Assembly (NCBI GenBank): GCA_025890175.1
Contig: JANPYM010000012.1
Coordinates: forward strand, 399,785 to 463,784
Source: Ciborinia camelliae
Taxonomy: Eukaryota > Ascomycota > Leotiomycetes > Helotiales > Sclerotiniaceae
Reading direction: 5' to 3'
DNA length: 64,000 nt
Part shown: positions 46,726 to 58,843 of the stretch, in pieces
How the letters are laid out: each line of letters opens with the position of its first letter
Position numbering within the stretch: the stretch's first letter is position 1
The notes under the pieces: generated by a model
The model's input: the letters and a program-made list of their open reading frames with translations, nothing else
Database searches by the model: none
What the model was told of the DNA's origin: nothing
Translations under genes and position numbers: made by a program

Positions 46726-48177
46726 ATGGCTACAGAATATCTGGCATCTTGGGCACATGGTCTGAGATATTCCGATTTACCACCCGACGCTATCCGAGCT
46801 GCTGTGCGAAGCTTCTACAACTGGGCCGGGTGCGCTATCGGTGGAAGTGACCATCCAGCAACTACTATAGCTGTGAGTTTCAATCCCTACATCGGCTGTA
46901 TCCATTGTACTGAATCTCTATCGAAGTATACTTCTCTATCTCCATTCTTTGGTACTCCCTCGGCTTCGTTACTTGGACACAAAGGATCTCGTCGGGTTGA
47001 TGCACAGCATGCGGCGTTGTTAAACGGGATAGCATCTCACGTGCACGATTACGATGATACACATCTTGATACAATCATTCACCCCACATGCCCAGTAGCT
47101 AGTGCGCTTCTGGCAGTTGCAGAATGGAAGGGTGGCTACACAGGAAAAGAATTTCTACTCGCCTTGATCGTAGGTATCGAAACAGAATGTAAAATTGGTC
47201 TAGCAGTATGGCCAGAACATTACGATGTTGGATGGCACATTACATCCACGACAGGGTCCATAGGAGCTGCAGCAGCTATTGCGAAACTACTAAATCTTTC
47301 CATTGATCAGACAACTCATGCATTGGGAATCGCTGCAACACAAGTTGTTGGCTTGAGAGAAATGTTTGGGTCGCACACCAAGTCTTTTCATCCCGGTCGT
47401 GCAGCGCAAAACGGTCTCATGGCTGCGGTGTTGGCCCAGGGAGGTTACACGAGCAGTGAACAAGCTCTAGAATCCAAGAGAGGTTGGGCAAATGTTGTGG
47501 GTGTTACAAAATCAGATATTGGAGAAAGTTTAGCAAAATGGTTGGGAACTAGTGATGCGAGTGATCAGTCATTTGGTCTACCTACGACTGAACGCCCTGG
47601 AAGATGGGAGATTCTAAGGAATAGCTTTAAACCATTTCCATGTGGTATTGTCATTCATCCTATTATTGATGCATGCTCGCAGCTTCATCATGAAATGCAG
47701 CATACTGGGCTCCGTGTTAAGAACATCAAATCCATTCGAGCAAAAGTTCATCATCTTGTGCTAGAACTTACTGGCAAAAAGGAGCCCAGAGATGGACTGG
47801 AAGGCAAGTTCAGTGTTTATCATGGAGCTGCCATAGGCATTCTATATGGAAAAGGAACCCCAACTCAATACGAGGACCATGTTGTACAAAGCCAAGAAGT
47901 CATTTCAATCCGCGATAAAGTCGAGGCTGTAGCTGACAGCAATTTGAGTGCCGATGAAGCAATAATAACGGTCACCTGGGAGAATGGAAAAGAACTCCGG
48001 AAACATGTCAAGCATGCAGTTGGAAGTTTGGAGGAGCCCATGGATGATAATATGCTCCAGCAGAAGTTTGAAGACCAATGCGTTAATGTTCTAGGCGAGG
48101 CCGTGAAGGAGGCTAGTAATGCTTGCTGGAACATCGAGAATTCCAGGGATGTTACAGATATTGCTAAAATCCTCTGA
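46726..48177 (+). CDS. MmgE/PrpD-family protein (2-methylcitrate dehydratase / cis-aconitate decarboxylase-like)
   Basis: Model: join(46726..46872, 46927..48177), 465 residues. The 54-nt intron is in frame without a stop; removing it joins HPATTIA to YTSLSPFFGTPSASLLG, as the family expects. Landmarks: RVDAQHAALLNGIASHVHDY, DDTHLDTIIHPTCPVASALL, GWHITSTTGSIGAAAAIAK, LREMFGSHTKSFHPGRAAQNG and FKPFPCGIVIHPIIDA. The superfamily includes PrpD (methylcitrate cycle), cis-aconitate decarboxylase (itaconate) and many fungal members of unknown substrate. There is no obvious mitochondrial presequence. The neighbour is a divergent sugar transporter. A precise reaction cannot be assigned. Confidence 0.9.
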   Translation: MATEYLASWAHGLRYSDLPPDAIRAAVRSFYNWAGCAIGGSDHPATTIAVSFNPYIGCIHCTESLSKYTSLSPFFGTPSASLLGHKGSRRVDAQHAALLNGIASHVHDYDDTHLDTIIHPTCPVASALLAVAEWKGGYTGKEFLLALIVGIETECKIGLAVWPEHYDVGWHITSTTGSIGAAAAIAKLLNLSIDQTTHALGIAATQVVGLREMFGSHTKSFHPGRAAQNGLMAAVLAQGGYTSSEQALESKRGWANVVGVTKSDIGESLAKWLGTSDASDQSFGLPTTERPGRWEILRNSFKPFPCGIVIHPIIDACSQLHHEMQHTGLRVKNIKSIRAKVHHLVLELTGKKEPRDGLEGKFSVYHGAAIGILYGKGTPTQYEDHVVQSQEVISIRDKVEAVADSNLSADEAIITVTWENGKELRKHVKHAVGSLEEPMDDNMLQQKFEDQCVNVLGEAVKEASNACWNIENSRDVTDIAKIL

Positions 48178-48474
48178 TTCATATACAGGAAGAACCTGGC
48201 GAAGTGGTTGAAGGATTTTCGAGGACTCTGGCAGATTATGAAACATCAGATCACCTTTGACTGTGGATTATTCTCGAATCTAGACCAAAATCCCGAACTC
48301 GAACTACTCAGATGGCATGAAGTTTTGCATTCCGACAAAGAGTTCTATAGTCATTCTCGAAATATCATTGATTTACTCGGTTATTTTTCATTCTGTATAT
48401 ACTAGTAAGATCGTTCCCTTGTTTCCAACCCACCAGAACTTAGTTTATCACGCACATACACCTACTCATCAGAA
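48178..48474. other. intergenic, MmgE/PrpD 3' flank
   Basis: 297 bp. An open frame at 48208-48405 (65 aa) has no recognisable character. I see nothing else. Confidence 0.4.
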
Positions 48475-48892
48475 ATGACATGCTCTTCAAACAATAATGT
48501 ACAAAAAAATATACCACCCTTCCTCTCCAGGACAGACGCGAATAACCCCTTGTCACCTCTAGCCCAAACACACCGACCAGCAAAATGACCAGCAAAATCA
48601 ACAGCCGCTCAACACAAATTCCATCAACGACGATTTCCAGCATCAACCCCAGCTTATCCAAGCAGAAGAATTCACGTGGGACACATTCCCAGAAAGAGGT
48701 CGGATCATAGCACAACTATATGCTACAGAAAAACAACAAGTTCGCGTGGAACAACGTGCTGTATATTTGAAAGAGCAACTGGATCTCGAGAAGGAGAAGT
48801 ATGAGAAGCGTCAGGCTGAGTTGCACCAAGCTCGAAACTATTGTATTGATATCACCTTGGCCGATTGGCACGAGCTGCAAAAGATGGCATAA
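48475..48892 (+). CDS. small unknown coiled-coil protein, two-exon model
   Basis: Proposed model: join(48475..48498, 48563..48892), 117 residues. Exon 2 is an open frame of 110 codons without a usable internal start near its beginning, which points to a spliced first exon. An ATG at 48475 gives eight codons (MTCSSNNN), then a GTACAA donor and a 64-nt intron with acceptor CACCTCTAG, all in frame. The protein is Gln/Asn-rich at the start, then FTWDTFPERGRIIAQLYA and a charged helix (about 60-100) likely to form a coiled coil. I do not recognise it. A remnant of a larger gene is an alternative. Confidence 0.45.
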
Positions 48893-49308
48893 AAGAAAAT
48901 CGATGTCAAACATGGGAGGCTTTCCGCTGGTTTGGCTTTATTTGGGAAATATTTTATCCAGATGGGATGTATCGTAAAAAGACCGTGTTGAATGTAATGA
49001 TAAGGGTGCAGATAGCTGGAAGGCTTTATTGGGAGAGTTTCGTGAATCGGAGACGAGTATGGAAGGTAGGAATTGTAGATGAAACGGACGGGCTGGTTGT
49101 TGGCTTTTAGATGAGATAGCACTCCTACACGCGATTTGATGATTGAGAATAGTTTGGCTCGATATTTTGTAAGTACCCAGGCTTTAATACATCGGGGGTG
49201 ATTTTGATCCGTTGGTTCAAGAATGCTTCTTTCTCTCTTTCCATTAACTCATGCCCAAACGAGACGCTTGCTCTTCGTACCCATCAACCAGCCTCATCTC
49301 CCAACGCC
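48893..49308. other. convergent flank between small ORF and Nudix gene
   Basis: 416 bp. Two open frames here (48865-49110 plus, 48838-49122 minus) lack coding character. No other feature seen. Confidence 0.4.
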
Positions 49309-49845
49309 TCATTCAAATTTAGGAGGTAGCACCTCCCCTCTACACCTCAAAAGATCCACCACCGGCTGAAACAATTTCCTCTCCCCATCCCCGGCCCCCC
49401 AAGATTTCATCTCCTCCCAGGCGACCCATTCCCACCCTGCACACTTCTCGGGCTCCAAGTTCCTCGGGCCTTCTCCCATCCCATCCCACCTTCCCACCAT
49501 CCAAATCGTGACATAATGTTTCTTTTCCCCTCCCCCTTCCCCTTTGCCCCCATCTCCATCCATCACACTATTCATCGCCGTCAAGAACCTCACATCTTTC
49601 CTCTCCAGCACCATCCCCGTTTCTTCTTCCACCTCCCTCATAGCGCATTCTTCAAACCCCTCGCCATGCTCTAAATGCCCCCCCGGATGAGCCCATTTTC
49701 CTGCACCGTGCGATCCGAGTCGTTGACCCATGAGGAACATTGGGGAAGTGGGGGTGGAGAGGGGATGTGTGGGGTGTAGGAGGAAGATTCCTACGCCGAT
49801 GATGGGACGGGGAGGGAGAGGGAGAGGGGAAGGGGATGTAGACAT
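49309..49845 (-). CDS. Nudix hydrolase, NUDT15-like
   Basis: Single exon, 178 residues. The Nudix box G-x5-E-x7-REVxEExG is complete at about residues 56-79 (GHLEHGEGFEEC, then REVEEETGM), giving the Mg2+-binding glutamates. The preceding LMGQRLGSHGAGKWAHPGG resembles the NUDT15/MTH1-like group that hydrolyses (oxidised or modified) nucleoside triphosphates, and GWEWVAWEEMK fits the C-terminal beta strand and helix. The N-terminus is Pro/Ser-rich, and a Gly-rich low-complexity insert lies near 98-108. Substrate is not known. Confidence 0.92.
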   Translation of the reverse strand: MSTSPSPLPLPPRPIIGVGIFLLHPTHPLSTPTSPMFLMGQRLGSHGAGKWAHPGGHLEHGEGFEECAMREVEEETGMVLERKDVRFLTAMNSVMDGDGGKGEGGGEKKHYVTIWMVGRWDGMGEGPRNLEPEKCAGWEWVAWEEMKSWGAGDGERKLFQPVVDLLRCRGEVLPPKFE

Positions 49846-50996
49846 TGTGCTGGATGGTAGGTTATGTTGTGGTGTTTGAGAAGATGACTGAGGATCCTTT
49901 TAAGATGAGGTTATTTTGATGGTGTGTGAGAGGAGGGAGGAAGAGACGGGAGGGAGGTGGATATTCGAAGGGCGTGGGTGGAGATGATGAGTCATCGTCA
50001 ATAATATGTTGTCTAATTTATATTACAGCACATGCATGCATCTCATCTAGTCTGGATGGAACCGGTACATCTCATCTTCCCTCTTAGTAGTTACAGTATT
50101 TGAATCTTCCATTCCATTTTCAATGAGATAATTTTATAAAGGGAGATTTGTTAAGGTATGATGGAAGCATAGGATTAGATTGATTAGTAGGAATCGTAGA
50201 ATCCTCGCAGAGGATTCTATTATTCCTACGAGAGCGTAGCCGCGTTCGTGCTACGCACGGACGCTACGCTACGCGCCGCGCTAAGTTCTATAGTCACCCG
50301 GTTCAACAAGATTCAACAATACAAGATCGATCCCCACAATTCTCTCATCCGATAATTATGAGACGAAATTGATCGATTGATTGGGAGTTTGGCTTGTGTT
50401 CTATCTCTACCTAGGTACCTAGGTGGGTAGTAGGTAGGTATTCAAAATCTAATTCTGTAAGGATGGCTAAATTTTTGTCAAATTTCACAATGATGGATGG
50501 GATGTAATGGGATGTTCCTCTTACTCTCCAATCCAAGATATATTCAAGATATGTAGTACTGTGTCCGAATATCCTTATGTTTTTTGTAATATCTCGATGT
50601 ACATCAATCAATAGTAAGCCATAAATGTTCCAATTCAGTCTAAACAGAAAAACGGGCTTCCACTGCATGCATCAACGAGATGAGATAAAAGAATGAAAAG
50701 AGAAATGGGGGTGAAAATAACGTCAGATTGAGGACGGGAGAGTAGGATAGCTGTGTGCGGCTCGTTTAGGGTCTGATTACCGAATCCCCTCGGTGGTTCT
50801 TAATTCGTTTTTATATTCATATTCGTATTCGTGACGCTACAGTTATCCAAGTCGATCAACCTACTTGTTTAAAACGATTTCCAACACAACATCATGCTTC
50901 GTGACTTCATCATAATACCTACCCAATGCTCAACACCCCCCAAATCCCCAAATGCCAACATCATACCCACCTACCCCCCAAACCCTAAATCTAAAC
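49846..50996. other. 1.15-kb gene-poor stretch with a foldback
   Basis: No supportable gene. The main feature is the inverted-repeat cluster at 50187-50285, listed separately. GTAGGTAGGTA runs occur near 50427-50440, and ATTCGTATTC-type repeats near 50815-50832. Confidence 0.5.
50187..50285. repeat. nested inverted-repeat foldback cluster
   Basis: GTAGGAAT (50187-50194) pairs with ATTCCTAC (50222-50229). Nested inside, TAGAATCCTC (50197-50206) pairs perfectly with GAGGATTCTA (50210-50219) over a 3-nt loop. Immediately after, AGCGTAGC (50233-50240) has matching GCTACGCT copies near 50260-50275. The last part is GC-rich in an AT-rich background. It may be a foldback element or structured RNA; no target-site duplication is clear. 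Confidence 0.75.
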
Positions 50997-52183
50997 CTAA
51001 ACTCTAATTTCACAAAGTTCCGCCCACCGAATCCCATGCACACCCCTAGGAATTCCCAACGCCGCCGCCGTCCAAGCCGCCAAACTCATTTCCGTCGCCC
51101 ACGCCAACCCGGTCTTAATCCATCCCTCCCTCCTCCCCCAAACCAACGCCTCACCCACCGTAGCAAATCCATTCAGCACAAAAAATATGCCGATGCGAAA
51201 AAGTGCTTTATCGGTTAACATGGGACTCAATGCGTAGACGTGAAAAATCGCCATGAGGAAGAATGCCGCGAGGATCCCCGCCGAGCGGGCGATTGGGATG
51301 CTAACTCCTAGTTTTGGGAGGTTTTGACGAAGGGGGTCGTAGGTGAGAGAAGCACATGGGGCGGAAAATACATTGTGCCACGTTTTTGACCTGGTGCTGT
51401 TAGTTTATTTTATTTCATTTCTTCATAACTATGATGAAATCTCAAGATTAAAGATCATGTATGTTATATGACTTACCAAAAATCCCCCAAACTCTCCGCA
51501 GCATACAACCTCCCAAAAAGCGCCGGACTACTTTTATATCTGACTAGCAACTGCATGCCCGTCCAGATGATATAAATACTCAACTGCACCTCAAAAGCCA
51601 ATACCAACGTCCAATCCTGTGGTAGCGCTTGCAAGGCACAGAAAATGGCAATGTGAATTGCGAATTGCAGAGGTTCGTTAAAGGTTTCCTGAGATCGGGG
51701 CACGCGGATGAAATTGGGGGTAAAAGATTCATAGCGCATTTCCGTGAGGAGGAGAAATGCGTGTTGATAGGTCGGAGGGTCTTTTTTGAGTTGGGGGAGT
51801 GAGAGGTGCCGGGCATAGATATCCAGGAGTTTGAGGGTGCCGATTGCAACTGGAGATAGTTAGTATAGGCTTTTTATTCTTGTTTATTCTCTGGGGCCAT
51901 GTGAAGGTAGGTTATAAATACCAGCGAAATTCCTTAAAGCACCCACGGGGCCACAAGAAATCGGGTTCATCCAACTACTCAGCCAAAACGTGACCAACGA
52001 TAATGCCGATAATTTCTTATACATCCCATATCGTCTCTTGAGCAAAAAGTAGATGGAGAAATAGAGGAGTTCGGTCGGTATAAGAAGGAAAGCAGTAGCT
52101 CTAATGGTCTCGTGACCCAATCTTTCGAATGCCGGAGAGATGGTGGTGGGAATTGGGAAATGGAGAGAGTGTGTTGTGTTCAT
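50997..52183 (-). CDS. wax-synthase-like membrane O-acyltransferase (MBOAT-type)
   Basis: Model: complement(join(50997..51390, 51477..51849, 51922..52183)), 342 residues. It has about seven to eight hydrophobic segments (RATAFLLIPTELLYFSIYFLL, LQFAIHIAIFCALQAL, GILAAFFLMAIFHVYAL and others; landmarks only). AESLGDFWSKTWHNVFSAPC, rebuilt across intron 2, matches the wax-synthase domain motif, with the likely catalytic His in AIFHVYALSP near residue 270. Fungal proteins of this type include terpenoid and trichothecene O-acetyltransferases, often in metabolite clusters, but no backbone enzyme is near, so substrate is unknown. All three exons keep frame. Confidence 0.85.
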
Positions 52184-53949
52184 TTTGCTCGTTGTTGACT
52201 TTGATTTCGGCGTGTATTATATTCCCTTTGCAGGGACAGGTATATATCGTAGCCGGATGTTTTTTTGTTTGATATGTGGTTGTGGTCAAAGTATCAAAAT
52301 ATTTGAATTCTCGTGATCGTTGTTTGTGTGACCCAAACCCCAAGGAATCCAATGTCTCACCCCAATCCGAAATCCTTCAAACCAGAAAAAAGCTGTTTTG
52401 AATAGCTTCCAAAAATAATATGATGTGATATGTACGATATGTGCGATATGATATGATATGATATCTTCAAAATTGCGAATAGATCAGATATATAAATAAT
52501 AACTTGCCACTTGCAATGAACCAAAGTTTGTCCACTCAAATGGACAAACCCAACGTCCCGCACGTCAGCTCAGCGGCCCAAAGAAATCGGAATGTTCGGA
52601 TCGGAAGCTCCTCTGGTTTTTAATGGATCAAAGCGGGGAGGCCCGGGGAGGGGAGAGTAATCCTTGAATCCTTTCCTCCTTCCTCGGAAGTTGGAACGGA
52701 AAGGAAGAGAGATACCTAGGTCCTAGGTAGATACAGTATGCCAAGTGGAGGCAAGAGAACCCGAAGTGCAAAGTTAAGTTGATAGTACAACTTACAAGCG
52801 AGTAAGCAAGCAAGTAGGTAAGTAAGCAAGCAAGTTGTCGATGTCGAATATGAAGACTTTATAGTTGTTGATAATCTTAAGTATGGCTGTATACGGAGTA
52901 GGTAGGGTAGGTATTGATGTGTAACAATAATGTAAGGCAAAAGAAAAAGAGGAAGAAGAAGAGAAAAGATTTAGACCTGGATAGCTTACCTACTCCATCA
53001 TAATATATACCTATCACCACCACTTACTCCTCCTCTACCAAATTTATCAACACAACACACATACACATAGACATACACATACATACACACATACCCATAC
53101 CCATACACATACACATACCCATACACATACTCATCGTGATCCGCGACCCCGAGTTATGCAGTTTGTAAGCAATCAGATTATGAGACCAGCCCTATTAAGC
53201 AGCCGGCATTAATCCGATAAGATAGTACGGGAATGTATATTAATCCATGGTCATCATTGGTTACAATAAAAAGAAGAGGGCTGGCTGATGTGAAAAATGT
53301 TGAAAATTTGACGAACCGTCATCATGCGTGCAGCATTCCGGATAAGAGTTTTATATCCGATGAAGCGATCTCGATTCTCGATTCTCGATCCATCGATCCT
53401 TTATTCAACCTGTAAAGTAACGAGTAACGACTAACGACTCACGAGCTACAAATTTGATGGAGATGACCACACTACCTAGTAGCCTGCCTACCCACCTTCC
53501 CAGAGTTTTCAGTTAACATAACACGATAATACTACATACTACTTGAATGATATAGCTTCGATATAGCTTCAAAGTTGAGTTTTTTCCTATTCCTATCTCG
53601 AATATGAGTGAGTCTTAGTATGTATTCTACAAGAAACACTTAATCCCTTTTATCATCCGCTGATTCCCCCCTTCCCTTTTGCATTTCCAATCCCCTCATC
53701 TCATGCCGAACCAAACCCAATCAAATCCGAGCAACATTAGAAGCCGCTTCAAGAAAAAACTCCATCGAATGCATCAATGCAATTGATACCTAATAACACT
53801 TCCTTGCATTTCGCTTCAACGCCTTCCTTTTCCTCATATACACATTGAATCCCCATTCTAATAAAACACGCGCTGATGAATATTCGGTAAATCAATAAAT
53901 TACAAAGTTGTTTTGTTTTCCTTGGATCGTTTCCGAGAGAACAACTTCA
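52184..53949. other. 1.8-kb gene-poor stretch
   Basis: I find no supportable gene in this stretch between two minus-strand genes. It has ATATG repeats near 52440-52462, AAGCAAGCAAGTAGGTAAGT-type tetramers near 52795-52832, and ACACAT/CCCATA hexamers near 53046-53130. The last few hundred bases should be the SWR1 3' UTR. Confidence 0.5.
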
Positions 53950-56900
53950 TCATCTAGCTCTATGGCGATTTCGATGATCCTTGCCCTTCTTACTCCTCTT
54001 CTTGTCCCTTGGTAACTCAATGGGCGCGTTTGCCAGTTGAACAGACATGAATTTTAACATGTAATCATCCATTGAACCAACTGGCTGCCCCCAAGCATTA
54101 AGTTCGTCTTCATCAACCTCCATTAGGTCTTCGACTGTGGGTGTTCCATCACCACCAGGAGTTGGAGCACCTTCTGCAGGTGTTCCTGTACCACCTGGAG
54201 TAGCCGAGGCCGTGGCTGCATTTTCATCAAAATCAGCGGCATCGGTTTGAACGATTTCCCGTTCAGCAACTCTAGCTGCAGCGACGTCTTCGCGATCTTC
54301 CGCTTGAGCAAAAACACGCCGAACATCTTTGTCATTGTCAGGTCCACCCAAAACTCGATCCATGGCTGCATTAGCTGCCGCATCTCCATCCATAAGACTA
54401 GATTCCTCCTCCGCAATGACATCTCGTACGTTGATCTTATTAAAGTAATCTGTAGTAAATTCTCCTTCCTGGATTACGACATCATCAAGCATACGCTTTT
54501 GATTTGCTTTACGCAGGATGTTGGCTTCAATTGTATGCTCTGAGACGAGGCGATAAATGTGAACATCCCGTGTTTGTCCAATACGATGACAACGATCTTG
54601 ACATTGCTTGTCCATTGCTGGATTCCAATCCAAATCGTAGAAGATGACAGTATCAGCACCCGTTAAATTGATACCTAGACCACCCGAACGACTTGATAGA
54701 ATGAAAGCAAGAATTCGAGTATCATTGTTAAAGCGATCCGTAAGAATCTGACGTTGCTCGATCTTGGTAGCTCCATCAAGTCGTAGGTATTTGTGTCCAT
54801 GGATATTGAGAAATTGCTCTAGAATATCGAGCACCTTTGTCATTTGAGTGAAAATCAGTGCTCGATGCCCGCCAGCTTGCAGTTTACGCAGTAGTTTGTC
54901 CAGAGTTTGCAATTTACCGCAGTCATATTGCAACAGGCGTTTGTCGGGAAATTGTATGGATAGTCTCATGCGTGCCTCATGGAATGGATCTGTTTCTCGA
55001 GTGGCGACGGTGCTTTGGAAGTTACTAACACCTTTGGGTGTAAACATGACTGAGTTCATATCACGCGCCACTACAGGCGGAGTCACACAAGCAAATTTCT
55101 GAATGGTTGTATGTAGGGATTGAGATCGTGATGTGAATGTTGGAACCATTGAAGTCATGATCGGTGAAGACTCCTCTAACCATTCTATCAATTTAGTTCG
55201 TCGTTTAGGTTTAGGTTGTAATGGACGCTGATCAAGACGAAGATCTAGACGTTCAATGAGAGAACTGCCGTAGATAGGTTTCTGTTGTCGTCGAAGAGCA
55301 TTAAGGTATACGCAATGCTGAAGCTCCTCAAATCGACCCCACCTGGAAGCACTTTCCAGATACACCAAGTTTGATTTGACTGTCGATGGGTCGAGGTTGG
55401 TGAACGCATTCTGGGCTCTGGTACGTTGAGCCTCCCTCATTACTTCTAGAGCACGACGGGCACTGAGCCTGTTAATTTCCGAGGCTAATACGCCAGATAA
55501 GGATTCATGGTTCGCTGGCACGAGATTCAAGAAATCCAAGCTAACTTCGGTCATAGGTTCTTGACGGAACATCTTCCTACGAACCAGAAGATCTTTAATC
55601 TCAAAATCGGTGATGGCAGACTTTTCCATCGGAAAAGAAGTCATAATAGGCCGATCAAGAAAGAGATCGGGATGATTACAAACCTTTCGCAATTGCATCA
55701 AACAATTAATGATGGAGAGATAATTACCCGATGCGAGGGTATCTCTAGTATCATTTCGATTTAGAAAGCTATCGTAAAGCTCACGCTGTCTTTTGGACAA
55801 ACGGCAAAACTCAACGTGCTCGTATTTTCCGGGCATTTGCTTTTCGACATCTGCTTTCAGTCGCCTGAGAAGGTAAGGCCTGAGAACCTTGTGAAGTTTG
55901 CTAATGATTGCCTTGGACTCATCATCCATTTGCTCCCTACCATGCTCTAGGATTTGTTCGGTCGGCTTCTTAAACCAGTCCTGGAATTCTTTCAGATTTG
56001 CAAAGCCACCAACGCCTTGCTCGCTTCCATCTGAGGGCATCAAGAAGTAGAGCAAAGACCACAATTCCGTTAAATTGTTTTGCAAAGGAGTGCCAGTCAG
56101 TAGCAGCCGTGCTCGAGTATTGAAATTCAACATAGTTTGCCATCTTTGAGATTGGAAATTCTTGATGTTATGAGCTTCATCAAGAATCATGTAGTGCCAC
56201 TGTCGTCGCTTGAAAACCTGCTGATCCTGAATAACAAGTTGGTATGATGTGATGCATACATTCCAAGCATCATCATCCTTCCAGCCGGCACGTTTGCGTT
56301 TTCTCTCTTCCTGATTACCATAGTAAGTTAGGATCTTGAAACCTGGACACCATTTTTTGAACTCCATTTCCCAGTTGAGCATAACACTGGTTGGTACAAT
56401 GACAAGATGCGGGCCCCAGACTTCATGTTCGCAGGCCAGATGAGCCAACAAGGCAATTGTTTGAATTGTTTTTCCTAATCCCATCTCATCTGCTAGAATA
56501 CCATTGGTATTATTCGCATAAAGGCCAGCAAGCCAATCCAGACCATAATGTTGATATTCTCTAAGGGTGCCGCGCAAGAGGAAAGGAACTGGAGTCTTTA
56601 GTCCATTTGATGGTTGAGGAGTTACGCTCTGTGTGTTGTGCCGACTACTGTGATGAAGATCAATAGATGATGCCGAATCCACTTCTGAAGGTTTTGTTTC
56701 GGTTGTTCTCGAAGTAGGCAGACTGCTTCGATCAGGACTCATCGCTGTGGCCTCTTGTAATCGATGGGGAGACAACAAATCACTCGCCTTGCTAGGCATA
56801 TCATGTTGGTCACTTGTAGATATTTCTTTGATCGGGGGTGACTTTTTAGATGTTCCATTCACCAATGACTGTATGGATTCTCCATTGGGTATGGGGGAAG

Positions 56901-58843
56901 CCTCACTATCCTCCACATCTAGATCCATCAAATCTTCTGGTCCAGCTGGCGTCGAATCTTCATCCATTGGTTCCACCGCTTGTTCGACTGGCCCTAATTC
57001 AGCTTGCTTCGTTTCCAATTCTTTGATGTCAGAAGGTAAGAGAAACCCAAGAAGATCGGCGCGGTTGCCTTCATCTGCTTCGTCACCCTCTTCCTCATCA
57101 CTATCCTCCTCTTCATCGCTGGAATCTGTATCATCATCCATATCTATCGAAGGATCGCTATCCATGTCTTCATCTTCGCTTCCATTTTCAGCCAATTCTT
57201 TGTCGTCTCTGGCTGGCGTAATGTCGGGTAAAGCTGCATATTTTTCGCGCAGTTCCTCAACAGTAAGTTGCTCATCCTCGTGTCTGGTAGTCTCTTCATC
57301 AGCTTCTGATTCCGAAGAGGACATATTACTTTCATCGTCGGTAGGCTCAGAATCCGAGCCGTCGTCATTACCGGAGTCATCATTTGCATCTTCATCTTCG
57401 TTATCGTCCTCGTCGGTGTCTTCTTCCGAATCCTGTTGCGCTCTGCGAGCTTGTAGCTTCTGTGTAGATATGTCTACAGCTTCGTTGAGGGCTTTTCGTA
57501 CCCGAGCTTGCTCCTGTGCCTCCCATTCAACCAAGCGTCGCCTGTTGACTTCTATTTTCACGTTTTCCCAGGTACCCAAGAGGCTCTTAAGTACGCTTTT
57601 ATATCGCACTTCGGATGCCTTCCTCTCCTCTGCCTCCAGTTGTTCATGAGACTTCGGCTGTCGCCGTATCCATTCATCCCTGCATGCCTCAGCCAGTTGT
57701 TTCGCGAGCCTCAAGTGCTCTCTTTGTTCCCTGATCATGAGTATCCGGAAGTGAATGGCAGCTCTTACGAGATGATCTTGATGAGCATACTGTGTTGGCA
57801 AGGGGTCTTGTTTTTCGGGATGTTTCACGAGGGTCGAATTGGCCAGAATACCACCAGGTTCCACTGCATCTTCAAGTCGTAATATTGTATGAGCGTCCCT
57901 CTTATTTTCCTCCTCGGTATATTCTACGGCAGCATCTTCAGCACTATACAAACCACCTTCAAGTACTGATATATGTTGCCCCCGCTCGTAGAATTCCTCG
58001 AAAGACGCGAATTTTGAGGGTCTTGGGAACGCATCTGGAAAAGTGACAGGGACACCCGCCGGCTTGACTCTGAGTCTGATTTTTGTCGGTGTCGATTTGG
58101 GTGTTTGATCAGCCATACCCTCTGATTTTATTGCTGGTGACGAACTCGCAGGGTCATTCTGCATTACCTCAGAAGCTCGACCCGATCGGCGCAATCTTGA
58201 ATATGCCGGCGTAGATTGTGAATCTTTACTAACAGTAGATTTTTTGTTGCCAGATCGTGCTTGTGTTGAGTTCTGCTCAGAGGGTATGGACTTTCGATGT
58301 GAGCGCTTCGGTGATGTTGATGGTTTACTTGGAGATTTCGATATACTTTGGCTGGTAGACTTCTTAGAAGCCTGGGACGTCCCGGGTGTGGACGCATCGC
58401 GATTTGAAGATGAGTGAATACCATTCGCATTTACATGTTTGCTTTTTGATGTGACTGCTTTTTGCGCCGCGCCCCGCGTTGTCCTCTTCTCGGATGGGGG
58501 TTGTAGCTCCAATGGTATCTGATTCACGCGGCCTGATTTGCGTTTTCCATCGACAGTAAAAGAAGTTGGTCCTTCTGCTAAGACTTTCTTCCAAGGAGGC
58601 GATTCGGGTTTGCGCTTCGGTATGGCCTTTGTCTCGCTGCTGAGTCGTCGCCTCTTGCTCGGGGGTGCTTCCCCATCACCATTCTCAATCGCATGTCCAT
58701 TCGCTTTCGGGGTTTGTGGCACTTCTTCATTTGGAGGTATATCTGATATTAAATATATTAATTTGATGTTGTTGAGAAAAAATTCAATTCTTGTCCTTAC
58801 CAAAGATTTTTTCACTCTCAACAGCTTCTGACGCGGTTGTCAT
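53950..58843 (-). CDS. SWR1: Swr1 ATPase of the SWR1 chromatin-remodelling complex
   Basis: Model: complement(join(53950..58742, 58801..58843)), 1611 residues. Exon 1 has 43 nt (MTTASEAVESEKIF) and joins DIPPNEEVPQ. Order: a basic, Ser/Lys-rich N-terminus with PPSKRRRLS; an HSA domain about 330-440 (HQDHLVRAAIHFRILMIREQ); a long acidic tract about 455-600; the SNF2 ATPase lobe 1 with DEMGLGKTIQ near 765, DEAHNIKN near 870 and LTGTPLQNN; a long insert typical of the INO80/SWR1 class; lobe 2 with ALIFTQMTKVLDILEQFLN near 1298 and SSRSGGLGINLTGADTV near 1375. Swr1 exchanges H2A for H2A.Z. Split ATPase plus HSA plus acidic tract identifies Swr1 rather than Ino80. Confidence 0.96.

Noticed and set aside
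56747..57649. 300-aa Ser-rich open frame on the plus strand
   Set aside because: It is the antisense image of the Glu/Asp-rich acidic tract of SWR1 (GAA/GAT read backwards as TTC/ATC and Ser codons).
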